Part shown: positions 32,616 through 41,056 of the stretch, in pieces | Layout: every line of letters begins with the position of its first letter | How positions within the stretch are numbered: position 1 is the stretch's first letter | From: Chloroflexota bacterium | Lineage (GTDB): Bacteria > Chloroflexota > Anaerolineae > JAAYZQ01 | NCBI GenBank assembly: GCA_018606645.1 | Contig: JAGVRI010000014.1 | Span: forward strand, 1-64,000 | DNA length: 64,000 bases | Direction of reading: 5' to 3' | Translations under genes and position numbers: made by a program | The notes under the pieces: generated by a model | The model's input: only the letters and a program-made list of their open reading frames with translations | Databases searched by the model: none | What the model was told of the DNA's origin: nothing

Positions 32616-32728
32616 GATAAACCTCCTATAAAGTATTTTGGTAAGGTGTTGCCTTGTGCAAGATCGGCGATGTGCTCGGCGGCAATGGACGCCATAGCCG
32701 CCTGATGTGCAAGGTGCGCGGGGCCGCA
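32612..32728 (-). pseudogene. Remnant of a 2-hydroxyacid dehydrogenase C-terminus
   Basis: Between the permease stop and copy B, a frame of 38 codons reads HLAHQAAMASIAAEHIADLA and then QGNTLPKYFIGGLS before a TGA that overlaps the next ATG. This looks like the last helix of D-isomer-specific 2-hydroxyacid dehydrogenases (AAM..IAAENI..L..G.P). A stop lies just upstream in frame and no NAD-binding domain remains, so the gene seems to have been lost by deletion, leaving its 3' end. Similarity is by eye only. Confidence 0.45.
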
Positions 32729-32806
32729 CTACGGATGGCTTTGACGTCCTCCAGACAAAGGACACTGAACTGCCCGGCGTTTGAGGACATGCCAATGGAC
32801 ATGGCG

Positions 32807-33694
32807 CTACCCCTTGATGGCCCCCATCGTTGCCCCCTCGACAATCTGACGCTGCAAGAGGATATAGATAATGATGAGCGGCACAGCGGTAATGGTCGCA
32901 CCGGCAAACACCACCGCCCAATCGCCGGATAGATAGGTACTTGCCTTCAGGGCAGCCAATGCCAAAGGCAGCGGGCGCAACGCCGCCCGACGCACCAGCA
33001 CCAGGGCGTAGAGCAGTTCGTTCCACACCCACAAGAAGTTCAGGATCGAGACGGCCACGAGCCCCGATTGTCCAAGCGGCAGCACAATCCGCCAGAAAAC
33101 GCCGAACTCACTCGCGCCGTCGATGAGAGCGGCGTCCAGTATTTCACTGGGCACGGTCTTGAAGAAACCATATAACACAAAGACACCAAAAGGCACATTC
33201 CACGCCGTATAGACAAGGGTGAGGCCCAGGCGACTGTCCATCAACCCCATATCCCTCAGCAAGAAATAGGTCGGAATGATGGTCAGACTGGTGGGGATGA
33301 ACACGCCGGCCATAAAGTAGTAGAAAATCGCCCGTCCACCGCGGAAATTCAGGCGGCTGAGGACATACGCAGCCATGGCCGCAAATAGGTCGGCGATGGC
33401 AACCGATACGACGCTGTAGAACAGGCTGTTGAGCAACCCCCACCCCAGTTGGCCCTTTTCCCAGGCACGGGCGAAATTGTCCCACGCCAACCGGCTCGGC
33501 AGCCCCCAAACGCTGGCGTACAGCTCCTTGTTGCTTTTGAATGAGGAATAGACCAGCCAAACCAGGGGGAAGATCACCAGGATCGTCCAGCAAACGAGCA
33601 GGAGATATACCAGGATATTGCCGGCCCACCGTTTTGCTTTCTGGAGATCGTAGCTCTGCGTTGTAGGCCGCTTGGCCTCTGTCATCGCTCTCAT
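32807..33694 (-). CDS. Carbohydrate ABC transporter permease, MalG type
   Basis: A 295-residue CUT1-family inner-membrane permease with six transmembrane segments. The EAA loop that contacts the ATPase reads EILDAALIDGASEFGVFWRIVL. It pairs with the MalF-type protein encoded 15 bp upstream. Basic residues before the first helix place the N-terminus inside. No ATPase (MalK/MsmK) gene is in the cluster; a shared ATPase elsewhere is common for CUT1 systems. Confidence 0.9.
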   Translation of the reverse strand: MRAMTEAKRPTTQSYDLQKAKRWAGNILVYLLLVCWTILVIFPLVWLVYSSFKSNKELYASVWGLPSRLAWDNFARAWEKGQLGWGLLNSLFYSVVSVAIADLFAAMAAYVLSRLNFRGGRAIFYYFMAGVFIPTSLTIIPTYFLLRDMGLMDSRLGLTLVYTAWNVPFGVFVLYGFFKTVPSEILDAALIDGASEFGVFWRIVLPLGQSGLVAVSILNFLWVWNELLYALVLVRRAALRPLPLALAALKASTYLSGDWAVVFAGATITAVPLIIIYILLQRQIVEGATMGAIKG

Positions 33695-33709
33695 TGTTTC
33701 GCCTGCCTT

Positions 33710-34597
33710 CTAGTATTCGATCGACCTTCTGCTCATCCAGCGGAAGGAGATGAGGCTGAAGAAAAACACCAGGATGAACATGACTACGGCTGCGGCGCTG
33801 CCGTAGCCGATGTTGAAGTAGCGGAAAGCGTTCTTGTACATGAAGGTGGCCAGAACCTCACTGGCCCCATTGGGCCCTCCTTCTGTCATTACCCAGACAA
33901 GCGCGAATTGCTGAATCGCTCCCAGGAAGAGGAGCGTGATCGTCACACGCAGTACATCCCAAACCATTGGAATCGTAATGAACCAGAAGTCTTGGAACCA
34001 GTTGGCCCCGTCGAGCATAGCCGCTTCATACAGCTCCACCGGGATATTCTTCATGGCAGCGATCAAGAGGACCATATAATAGCCGGCCGCCATCCACACC
34101 ATCACAAAGCTAATCGCGGGCACCACCAGACCGGGAACACCCAACCACGGTTTGGCCAGACCGTCCAGGCCCACTCCGCGTAATACCCCGTTCAATAGGC
34201 CAAGGTTGGGCGAAAAGACGAACAGCCAGATGATGCCAACGATGACCATGGAGAGCAGATTGGGAAAGAAGAAGACGACCTGAAAGAAGCTGCTCCCCTT
34301 TATTCCACCTCGTATCAGCTCCGCAAAGAGCAGAGCCAGGACCAGAGTAATCAACGTGGGGACAATCAGGAAGAAGGCATTATTCAGAATGGCTTTCTGG
34401 GCCAGGGTGTCTTTGGCCAACTTCAAGAAGTTGCCAAGCCCGACGTAGGTGGCCGGTGACATGCCGTCCCAGTTGTACAGGCTCAGCCAGAAGGCTTGCA
34501 GTCCAGGCCAAACCACAAAGATCGTATAAACGAGAAGTCCTGGCAGCAAAAACAGCACCGTCAGCATGGCACGCTCTTGCCTTCGCGTCATCATCAT
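33710..34597 (-). CDS. Carbohydrate ABC transporter permease, MalF type
   Basis: A 295-residue permease with six transmembrane segments, a WPGLQAFWLSLYNWDG segment after helix 1 and the EAA loop ELYEAAMLDGANWFQDFWFITI. It forms the channel with the MalG-type partner. It follows the solute-binding-protein gene after a 154-bp gap with a strong hairpin, so transporter and binding protein can be made in different amounts. Confidence 0.9.
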   Translation of the reverse strand: MMMTRRQERAMLTVLFLLPGLLVYTIFVVWPGLQAFWLSLYNWDGMSPATYVGLGNFLKLAKDTLAQKAILNNAFFLIVPTLITLVLALLFAELIRGGIKGSSFFQVVFFFPNLLSMVIVGIIWLFVFSPNLGLLNGVLRGVGLDGLAKPWLGVPGLVVPAISFVMVWMAAGYYMVLLIAAMKNIPVELYEAAMLDGANWFQDFWFITIPMVWDVLRVTITLLFLGAIQQFALVWVMTEGGPNGASEVLATFMYKNAFRYFNIGYGSAAAVVMFILVFFFSLISFRWMSRRSIEY

Positions 34598-34656
34598 CCC
34601 TCACTGCATCTCAAGTGGGCGGGAGACCTGGTCCGCAATCCCATGGGAGAAGGGCC

Positions 34657-34686
34657 GGCAGGAGCGCCCCATGCGGCGCTCCTGCC
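34657..34686 (-). promoter_or_regulatory. Perfect 12-bp hairpin between binding protein and permease genes
   Basis: GGCAGGAGCGCC (34657-34668) and GGCGCTCCTGCC (34675-34686) with a 6-base loop. No T-run follows on the minus strand. The position matches the mRNA-stabilising hairpins found between malE- and malF-type genes, which keep binding-protein mRNA more abundant. Confidence 0.6.
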
Positions 34687-34751
34687 CACCTGCCCGCCTG
34701 GGCTGTACGTCGCCGGGCCTTTTCGCTTGGCCGCTACCGCCCGTGGAGCGA

Positions 34752-36122
34752 CTATTGGCTGTTTTCCCACTCGACCATCCGATCTTCCAGCCTTTGCAGA
34801 AACTCTTGGGGGGTCATCTGGAGCAACATCAGACTGACGCAATCATTGAACATCTGGTCGCCCATTTCGAAGGTAGGGGTAAAGTCGGGCGGCCCATACC
34901 ACTCGAAGGTATCGGCGGCCTCCTCCATGTATTGCAAGGCCTTCTTGTCGTAGGGCGTCATCTTGTCTTCGGGGGTGGATCCCTTGGTAGCATACAGCAG
35001 GTGCGAATCCTGGGCCATGGAGGTCACAGCCTCGAGCGAGGTCAAGTACTTGGCAAAGAGGATCGTCTCCTCCGGGTGCGCGGTCTTGGCAGAGAGAATC
35101 ATGTCGCTGGTGCCGGCGATCTGCACGGTGGGGTCGCCCTTTCCACCGACCACTTGCGGAAACCGTACATAGTCCAGCTTAAGATCGGCAGGGATAGAGT
35201 CGGCCATTTCACCAGCCAGCCAGTTGCCGATGAGCATCATCGCCGCACGGCCCTGCACGAATTCGATCTGGGCCGCGTGGTAGTCCAGCCCTTCGTAGCC
35301 GCTGATCAGGTAGCCGTTCTTGGCCACACTCTGGGCCATCTCGGCTGCCTGCAGGAACACCGGGTCTGTCCAGTGGTTGCCTTCCTTTCGTTCGGCGGAA
35401 CCGGTTGCCCGGATCTTGTCCAGCCCGGCCAAGCGCTGCGCCAGGAGACGAAACCACTGGTTGATGTAGAGCGGGTCGTTGCTCTGGGCAAAGCAGGGAA
35501 TGCCCTTCGACTTGAAGTAGTCGCACAGCGCTATCATCTCGTCCCACGTGGTCGGTGGCTGTTTGCCGTGTTCCTCAAAGAGACCGACATTATACCAGAT
35601 GTAGCCGTCGGTGTAGAGGTCCCAGGGCACGGTCCACAGGCGCCCTTTGTACTCGATGGGGCCAGGTTTGGCGTAGAAGGTGTCGCGCCAGGTACCCGAG
35701 GTCTGGCCATAGGGCGGCGTCTCCAAGATATCGGTCAGGTCCATCACCAGCCCATTGTCGATCCACTCGTAGCGTGTCAACCAGAAGATATCCGGCGGAT
35801 CTCCAGCGGCGATCTTGGTCTGGGTGTATTCGGTCCAATCGGAACCCCACCAGTAGTCTATCTTGATGTTCGGGTTCTCCTCCTGGAACTTGTTGATGAG
35901 CTTGGTCCACCACTCTTCTTGCCAGTAGGAAGACAGGACCACGTCAAGAGTCACCTGTTCGGCTGCAGTTGTAGGCTGTGCCCCCGTGACCTCTGTGGGC
36001 TTGGCCTCTGCGACCGGCGCTTCTTTGGGAACCTCGGTAGCCGCGGGTCCCGGCGCACACTGGGTGGCCACCATAGCCACGATTGTCAATAGAACCGTCA
36101 ACAGCAACCAATTGCGTTTCAT
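34752..36122 (-). CDS. Extracellular solute-binding lipoprotein of a CUT1 sugar importer
   Basis: A 456-residue protein. A lipoprotein signal peptide (basic start, hydrophobic core, AMVATQC with Cys22) is followed by a Pro/Ala/Glu/Thr-rich linker to about residue 48. The mature domain has family 1 binding-protein segments (INKFQEENPNIKIDYWW, AAGDPPDIFWLTRYE and PWDLYTDGYIWYN). Aromatic residues around GSDWTEYT suit a carbohydrate or polyol ligand. GGAGGGGC precedes the ATG. It is the first transporter gene in the cluster. Confidence 0.9.
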   Translation of the reverse strand: MKRNWLLLTVLLTIVAMVATQCAPGPAATEVPKEAPVAEAKPTEVTGAQPTTAAEQVTLDVVLSSYWQEEWWTKLINKFQEENPNIKIDYWWGSDWTEYTQTKIAAGDPPDIFWLTRYEWIDNGLVMDLTDILETPPYGQTSGTWRDTFYAKPGPIEYKGRLWTVPWDLYTDGYIWYNVGLFEEHGKQPPTTWDEMIALCDYFKSKGIPCFAQSNDPLYINQWFRLLAQRLAGLDKIRATGSAERKEGNHWTDPVFLQAAEMAQSVAKNGYLISGYEGLDYHAAQIEFVQGRAAMMLIGNWLAGEMADSIPADLKLDYVRFPQVVGGKGDPTVQIAGTSDMILSAKTAHPEETILFAKYLTSLEAVTSMAQDSHLLYATKGSTPEDKMTPYDKKALQYMEEAADTFEWYGPPDFTPTFEMGDQMFNDCVSLMLLQMTPQEFLQRLEDRMVEWENSQ

Positions 36123-36165
36123 TTTAGCCCCTCCTTTGATTTGGTGAAATCACATTCTCGAACGG

Positions 36166-36194
36166 AAAAACGGCCTTGCACCGTTGTGCCGTTT
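36166..36194 (-). terminator. Hairpin with T-run between C45 gene and binding-protein gene
   Basis: On the minus strand AAACGGC (36194-36188) pairs with GCCGTTT (36174-36168) across a 13-base loop, and the run of T ends at 36166. It may terminate part of the transcription coming from the GntR promoter or mark the end of an upstream unit. No obvious new promoter lies between it and the binding-protein start. Confidence 0.5.
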
Positions 36195-36250
36195 CCCCCT
36201 TTCTCCACTTCCTCGCCCGAAATATCGCGCACATGCACCCTGACTGCGGT

Positions 36251-37324
36251 TCACCCTCCTTTCCCACCGGCATGATATAGATAGTACTCCTTATAGTTGC
36301 CACGACAAGGATACCCATCGCCAACCAGGATTTTCCTCTCCTCTAGGATCGCGATGCAACTATAGTTGCTGTGCAGGTCCGCATCTCCGTGTTGGCAAAC
36401 AAAGCCGTCCTGACCGTGATAGGCCAGCGCTGCCTTCATCCCCTGCAAAGTACGAGGCCAGTCGCGCTGCGTGAAAAGCGTGGTTAGCGTCTGGTGCCGG
36501 GTTTTGGAATTGGCTTCGAGGCCCGGGTGTGCGATCGGCACCGTATCGCTCATGATGGGGTCCAAAAAATGGTTGGTGCAAAAGCCAACGCCGGCCTGCG
36601 CCGGTCTCACCGCCAACCGGTCGTAGGTCTTCTCGATCACAATGATCTGCCCGCCCAGATCGGCAAGCACGGCCCCCATCCCCCACCCGGCAACGCGCAT
36701 CTCCCGGAACATCTCCATCGCCTCGAGAGAAGTGCGGCATTGAGCCAGCACCAAACGGGGGGCGATGTTGCACACAATGCCGTAGCCATCCTGGTTGGCC
36801 ACAAGGGGCCCGGCGGTCTGCATCAGCGCAAACCCCGCCTCGTTCATCCCTCCTTCCAGCCAGAGAGTGCCAACCCAACTGATACCGATAAAGGCCAGGC
36901 CGCCGTCGGGATAGACGGTCTGTAGCAGGTAAAAAGGAACGGCGGCCTTGGTCTCGTCACAGTTCTTGGCGACGAGCGGGCCCACGTCACTTGTGCACAT
37001 GCCGATAGCCGAGCAGGCCAAACGAAACGTCTTGGAGATGTTCGGCCTGCTTAGATCATTCGTCGCCAGGACCAGATTCAGCAGAGTGACCTGGTCAAGG
37101 CTGACCTTCGCCCCTTTGCTGATGCCGACCATCTCCGCCACCAGCTCGGGCGACTGGGCTGCCAACGAGCTGAGCAATCTCCTTTCCAGCTCCTGAACCT
37201 CTGGCGAAGTGAGCCAGTGATCGGGGCAATAGGCGCGGATCGCCTCTTCGATCTCTGCCGAAAACTGGCGGCCATGCTGATAGCCGCGCTCAAACGGCGG
37301 TCCTTCCAAGGTTATCGATAGCAT
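36251..37324 (-). CDS. C45-family acyltransferase/amidohydrolase-like protein
   Basis: A 357-residue N-terminal-nucleophile hydrolase of the C45 family (acyl-CoA:6-aminopenicillanate acyltransferase-like). The nucleophile is expected to be Cys104 in LACSAIGM, exposed by self-cleavage. GPLVAKNCDETKA, WVGTLWLEGGMNEAGFAL and FCTNHFLDPIM are typical downstream segments. There is no signal peptide. Such enzymes cleave or form amide bonds of acylated amino compounds. In this cluster it could release the amine or acid part of an imported conjugate before the epimerase and methyltransferase steps, but this is inference. Confidence 0.75.
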   Translation of the reverse strand: MLSITLEGPPFERGYQHGRQFSAEIEEAIRAYCPDHWLTSPEVQELERRLLSSLAAQSPELVAEMVGISKGAKVSLDQVTLLNLVLATNDLSRPNISKTFRLACSAIGMCTSDVGPLVAKNCDETKAAVPFYLLQTVYPDGGLAFIGISWVGTLWLEGGMNEAGFALMQTAGPLVANQDGYGIVCNIAPRLVLAQCRTSLEAMEMFREMRVAGWGMGAVLADLGGQIIVIEKTYDRLAVRPAQAGVGFCTNHFLDPIMSDTVPIAHPGLEANSKTRHQTLTTLFTQRDWPRTLQGMKAALAYHGQDGFVCQHGDADLHSNYSCIAILEERKILVGDGYPCRGNYKEYYLYHAGGKGG

Positions 37325-37336
37325 CTGCTTCCCTCC

Positions 37337-37501
37337 TCAGCCGCACAGTCGCGCGCATGCAGGGAGAAACTCGCCAAACGTAGATGTAAAGCCCACCATC
37401 GCTTCAACATAGCGAATCCCCATACTGGTGGAGACCTTTGGGCTGCTCAAAAGGCCACCGGCAATCATACCGTCCTGGTAGAGATAGCTTGTGGCCCATG
37501 G
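37337..37501 (-). other. Open frame continuing in phase after the UroD-like stop
   Basis: Directly after the TAA of the UroD-like gene the same frame stays open for 54 codons (YLYQDGMIAGGLLSSPKV, later MGIRYVEAMVGFTSTFGEFL), ending at TGA 37339-37337. The composition looks protein-like, but no family was recognised. It could be a gene remnant, a small gene starting at the Met of DGMIAGG, or chance. An overlapping ATG at 37499 with a good GGAGGGG site encodes only about 30 codons in another frame. Confidence 0.25.
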
Positions 37502-38608
37502 TTATCCCCTCCACCTCTCGCCGAAGTTCCCGCAGGTCAGGACGGTCTCGTGATAGGCGGCATAGTTCTCAAGCGGGACGTCGGGACCGATGTATCCCGA
37601 GCCAATGAGAACTCCTCCATCGCGCCCCACATCGATGATCTCGCGCGCCTCGGCCTGAATCTTTTCGGCCGGACCGTTGATCAAGGTCCCGCTGTTGTCC
37701 ATACCACCTGCCAGGATCAGCCGGGGGTAGCGTTTCCGCAACTCGGCTACTTTCATATTGGCCCGTGGCTCCAACGGGTTGATGCCGTCAATCCCGGCAT
37801 CCAGGAGCATGTCCAGAAACAGGCGGATATCCCCATCCGAATGAAAGAACACATACCTGGCACCGGCTCCCTTGTACGCCTGGACCATCCGCCGGTAGGC
37901 CGGCAAGAGGATCCGCTCAAACGAGACAGGGCTGATCATCGGGCCGGTGTTGTAGGCGATATCGTCAAAGATCCAAATCCCGGTTTCTTGGAGTGACCAG
38001 CGCTTGATTTCCTCGACACCTACAGCCGTCAAGTGATCGGCCACCTTGTCGGCGATGGCTCGAGCGAGGGAGGGATCGCGCGCGATGTCGATCAGGTACT
38101 GGGTCTCGCCGCGCAGGTAAGTAGACCGCAGAAACGGCCCGCCCGTCTTGCCGAAAACGCAGCTCTTCTCCTTGGCCTGTTCCAATGCCCTTTTGACAGT
38201 GAGTAGATCTGGCATTCCTCCGACCACAGGGACATCCTCAATCGTTTCAGTTACCACTTGCTGGAATCGCACATCCAGGTCTGCAGGATCGAACTGTATC
38301 GTATCGATATCCCTGCCGTCCAGGATAGGTACCTCGAGGGTCTCGACGAAATAGGCGCCCGCTCGTTGCCGGACAGTCCGCCCCCATTGGTCAACCTTGT
38401 AGATATCGCCCCCGTCCTGCTTGAGCAAGCGGGCCCTGGTCGGAAACGTGCCTTCCAGTGGCGACCAGATGGCGACATCGTTTACCGCCTCGACGGGTCC
38501 CAGTCTCTTCTGCCATGGCTCTGGATACGCCCAGAAGAACTCGACTCGAGGGATCCTATCAGGTCGCCTGAATTCGCAGGCTGCTAACACGCGCTCCCTT
38601 GAGTTCAT
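37502..38608 (-). CDS. Uroporphyrinogen decarboxylase-family methyltransferase-like protein
   Basis: A 368-residue TIM-barrel protein of the UroD/MtaA superfamily. MNSRERVLAACEFRRPDRIPR is the usual start of non-heme UroD homologues. KTGGPFLRSTYLRG, FFHSDGDIRLFLDMLLDAGIDG and LAGGMDNSGTLINGP resemble the zinc-dependent methylcobamide methyltransferase branch, where a His (HSDGD) and later residues bind zinc. True heme-pathway UroD is unlikely, as no heme genes are near. Next to an MttB homologue such proteins commonly act as the second methyltransferase, taking methyl groups from the corrinoid protein. The acceptor is not known. Confidence 0.75.
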   Translation of the reverse strand: MNSRERVLAACEFRRPDRIPRVEFFWAYPEPWQKRLGPVEAVNDVAIWSPLEGTFPTRARLLKQDGGDIYKVDQWGRTVRQRAGAYFVETLEVPILDGRDIDTIQFDPADLDVRFQQVVTETIEDVPVVGGMPDLLTVKRALEQAKEKSCVFGKTGGPFLRSTYLRGETQYLIDIARDPSLARAIADKVADHLTAVGVEEIKRWSLQETGIWIFDDIAYNTGPMISPVSFERILLPAYRRMVQAYKGAGARYVFFHSDGDIRLFLDMLLDAGIDGINPLEPRANMKVAELRKRYPRLILAGGMDNSGTLINGPAEKIQAEAREIIDVGRDGGVLIGSGYIGPDVPLENYAAYHETVLTCGNFGERWRG

Positions 38609-38698
38609 AGTATGCGGTGCGATGCTAGGCCCCCTGCCCCGTCGCAGGCCGTGAAGAGGAGCGCGACCATGGGCATACGCACAACTACCTTCGGAAAT

Positions 38699-39598
38699 TC
38701 ACTCTCTCTCCAGCGCATCCAGGCACTCCTGAAAGTAGGCCCGCCCCCGGCTGACCTCGGCCAGGATCTGGTCCGGCGGCACGCCGCTAAAGTCGACATT
38801 GGCGTAGCTGGTATAGCCGATCGATTTCAGGCTGCGAAAGACGGCGGGAAAGTCGATGTTGCCCCGCCCTGCCGGCAGATGGAGGGGCTGGGTGCCGTCG
38901 TTGTCGGCCAGATGCACATACAGCAGGCGGTCCTTCAGCTTGGGGATCACCAGGTCCAGGTGCTCCTTGGTGGCGTGGGTATGCGCCACGTCCAGCAGGC
39001 AGCCGGCATTTGGCTCGCCGGCATCCTCGATCAGCTTGAACACGCCGTCGCTGGTGTTCACAAAATCACCCACACGGTTCTCGATGATCAGCGTTTGGCC
39101 AAACTCGGCGGAGGTGCGGGCCATCTGCGCGAAACGGAACACCGCATTGTCCCAGAACCGCTTCCAGTCAAAGCCTGCCGGCACACGCACCTGCATCGGC
39201 GGCGCACCGGGATAGGGCTCAGTACCGGGCACGCCCTTGATCTCGGGCGGCATGTAGGCGCACACACAGAGCATCTCGCAGCGGACCACCGCGCCAAACT
39301 CGGCCAGCCGCCGGTACCGGCGCTGGTAGCGTTCGGCAACGGCCGGATCGGTGGAAAACGCGCCGTGGACCACGCCAATGATGGCTGAGATGTTCAGCCC
39401 ATACTGCTGCAAGCGGCTGGTGAGTTCGCCCACGCGCTGGTGATACTCCTCCAGGTCGAGATCGACATTGATCTCCAGCTCACAGTGTGCAAAACCGGCC
39501 GAGTGCATATCCGCCAGAGCCTTCAAATAGTCGTCAAAGCTGTAGGGGAAACCATAGCGGGTGATGGGATAGAGCGCAGCGCAACCGATTTTCATCAT
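38699..39598 (-). CDS. Sugar-phosphate isomerase/epimerase-like TIM barrel, copy C
   Basis: A 299-residue xylose-isomerase-like protein. Ligand segments are LIIENRVGDFV, LLDVAHTHATKEHLDL, VHLADNDGTQPLHL and NVDFSGVP. It is a close paralogue of copy B, same length and block order, which suggests duplication within the cluster or two consecutive isomerisations. Two adjacent ATGs are possible (39598 and 39595); the AGAGG spacing slightly favours the second. No gene is seen between it and the UroD-like gene (about 90 bp). Confidence 0.8.
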   Translation of the reverse strand: MMKIGCAALYPITRYGFPYSFDDYLKALADMHSAGFAHCELEINVDLDLEEYHQRVGELTSRLQQYGLNISAIIGVVHGAFSTDPAVAERYQRRYRRLAEFGAVVRCEMLCVCAYMPPEIKGVPGTEPYPGAPPMQVRVPAGFDWKRFWDNAVFRFAQMARTSAEFGQTLIIENRVGDFVNTSDGVFKLIEDAGEPNAGCLLDVAHTHATKEHLDLVIPKLKDRLLYVHLADNDGTQPLHLPAGRGNIDFPAVFRSLKSIGYTSYANVDFSGVPPDQILAEVSRGRAYFQECLDALERE

Positions 39599-39603
39599 AG
39601 CCT

Positions 39604-39690
39604 CTAATTAGGATAGTCCCAGGCCACGGCGGCCTGCTGCACCCGCGCGCGGTAAGCGCCCTCGTCGAAATAATCCCCGGCCCGTAGCAT
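39604..39690 (-). CDS. Possible 28-residue peptide between larA-like and isomerase genes
   Basis: ATG at 39690, preceded by AAAAGGAAG at good spacing, and TAG at 39606-39604, a few bases before the isomerase gene. The product MLRAGDYFDEGAYRARVQQA with the tail AVAWDYPN has a natural composition but no recognised family. It may instead be the remaining tail of a deleted gene, as the frame is open further upstream. Confidence 0.3.
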   Translation of the reverse strand: MLRAGDYFDEGAYRARVQQAAVAWDYPN

Positions 39691-39775
39691 GGTTGCTTCC
39701 TTTTGGTGCGTAACTCCTCTCCTCCAAGAACGGACAGAGTGAAAGTAGCGGGCGTATCACCTCATGCTTCGCAAA

Positions 39776-41056
39776 TCAGGCCGGCGGCAAGATGGGCAAA
39801 ACCTCGGCACTCTCATGCAGGATGCCGATCTCCAAGGACGGCTCCGCCTCCAGCCGGCGCCGCACATACTCCGCCAATTGGTCCGGCAGCAGATGCCGAA
39901 ACCCCATCGCCTGGCAGATGTCCGGCGCAAGACCCTCGGTGACCAGAGTAATGGCCATCTTGGCCTTGATGTCGTTCAGCACAATGGCCTCCGCCGCGGT
40001 GAGGGGATCCGGCACCTGTCCACGAGCCAGCATCTCCCATATCTGCTCGCTAGTCTTTTGCCCCACATAGTCAGCCAGCTCCGGATGGGCCGGGCTGATG
40101 CCCTCCAGGCAGCCGCACACCAGGACGATTTCGCCACCCGGTTTCGTCGCCAGTTCGGCAGAGGTGATCCCCTTGTCCCCCTGGAAAAAGTCAAAATCGA
40201 TGGGCGACGTGCTGCTGAGAACCAGGTCGGCCCGCTTGGGGATGGGCACCCCATAGACCCGCCGCGAGATCTCCACGCCGGCCCGGTGGGCCTGGACAAA
40301 GTGCCCAGCAACGGCATCGATCAGCTCCCCGTGTCGGTTCAGGATCACATTCAGGATAAAGTTGAGGTGGATCTTTTCGGCAAAGTCTTCCATCTCCCGC
40401 CGCATCGGCGTATCCACCCGGCCCAGCGCCGGCCAACGCGAGCCAAGGAGGTGCATCTGAGCCACCGTCTCCTCCCCCGCCACCCCCGGCAGGACGGCCT
40501 TGGCCCCACCGCTCCAACCGGTGGGGTGATGGGGGATGATATTGCCAATGGCCAGGCGAAAATCGGCTGACACGACGTCCTTGTTGACCAGGATGCGTGT
40601 GCCGCGATCGGTCGTGCCATAGTCGACCAACTGTTCCGGGTCCTTGTACCGATGATCCAGGAAATGGATGCGCTCCAGCAGCGGCCGACCGTACTTTTCC
40701 ACCTTCTCGGTGTCGGTCGTGGCGCGGTGGGTGCCGGAAGCAATGACCGCCCGGATGTCGCTGTCGGGGATGCCGGCCCGGTTCAGCTCGTCCAAGACCA
40801 CCGGCGCAATGCGATCGACCGGCGTAAGACGGGTGTTGTCATCGACAATCAGCACCACCTTCTGACCAGGACGCACCATCTGGTCCAATGTGGGGGTACC
40901 GATCGGGTGCGACAGCGCCTCTCGCAGCACCTGGCGCGGATCGTCGGCTGGTGGCACATCCAGCGGCCGAGCCTCAAAGATCAGGTTCTGGCGTGGGATG
41001 TCCAGGTCAAGGGTACGGTTGACGTATTTAATCTTTGTCGGAACCGAGTGCGGCAT
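39776..41056 (-). CDS. LarA-family nickel-pincer racemase/epimerase
   Basis: A 426-residue protein. The Lactobacillus LarA key residues align with a constant offset of two: His110 (ASGTH), His176 (PHHPTG), Lys186 (GGAKAVLPG) and His202 (AQMHLLG). In LarA these are two catalytic His, the Lys that holds the nickel-pincer nucleotide and the nickel-ligand His. VDDNTRLTP matches the DDxTRPTP substrate/nucleotide loop. LarA homologues racemise or epimerise many 2-hydroxyacids. Maturation proteins LarB, LarC and LarE are not in the window. It overlaps the GntR gene by 29 bp, so it is the first enzyme of the cluster. Confidence 0.85.
   Translation of the reverse strand: MPHSVPTKIKYVNRTLDLDIPRQNLIFEARPLDVPPADDPRQVLREALSHPIGTPTLDQMVRPGQKVVLIVDDNTRLTPVDRIAPVVLDELNRAGIPDSDIRAVIASGTHRATTDTEKVEKYGRPLLERIHFLDHRYKDPEQLVDYGTTDRGTRILVNKDVVSADFRLAIGNIIPHHPTGWSGGAKAVLPGVAGEETVAQMHLLGSRWPALGRVDTPMRREMEDFAEKIHLNFILNVILNRHGELIDAVAGHFVQAHRAGVEISRRVYGVPIPKRADLVLSSTSPIDFDFFQGDKGITSAELATKPGGEIVLVCGCLEGISPAHPELADYVGQKTSEQIWEMLARGQVPDPLTAAEAIVLNDIKAKMAITLVTEGLAPDICQAMGFRHLLPDQLAEYVRRRLEAEPSLEIGILHESAEVLPILPPA

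Noticed and set aside
32616-33032. Long N-terminal extension of isomerase copy B
   Set aside because: It crosses the permease gene and the remnant, and TAGGAGG with MKVACGY at 32615 is the clear start.
37502-38608. Heme-pathway uroporphyrinogen decarboxylase
   Set aside because: No heme genes nearby; the sequence resembles the methyltransferase branch of the superfamily and the neighbours are catabolic.
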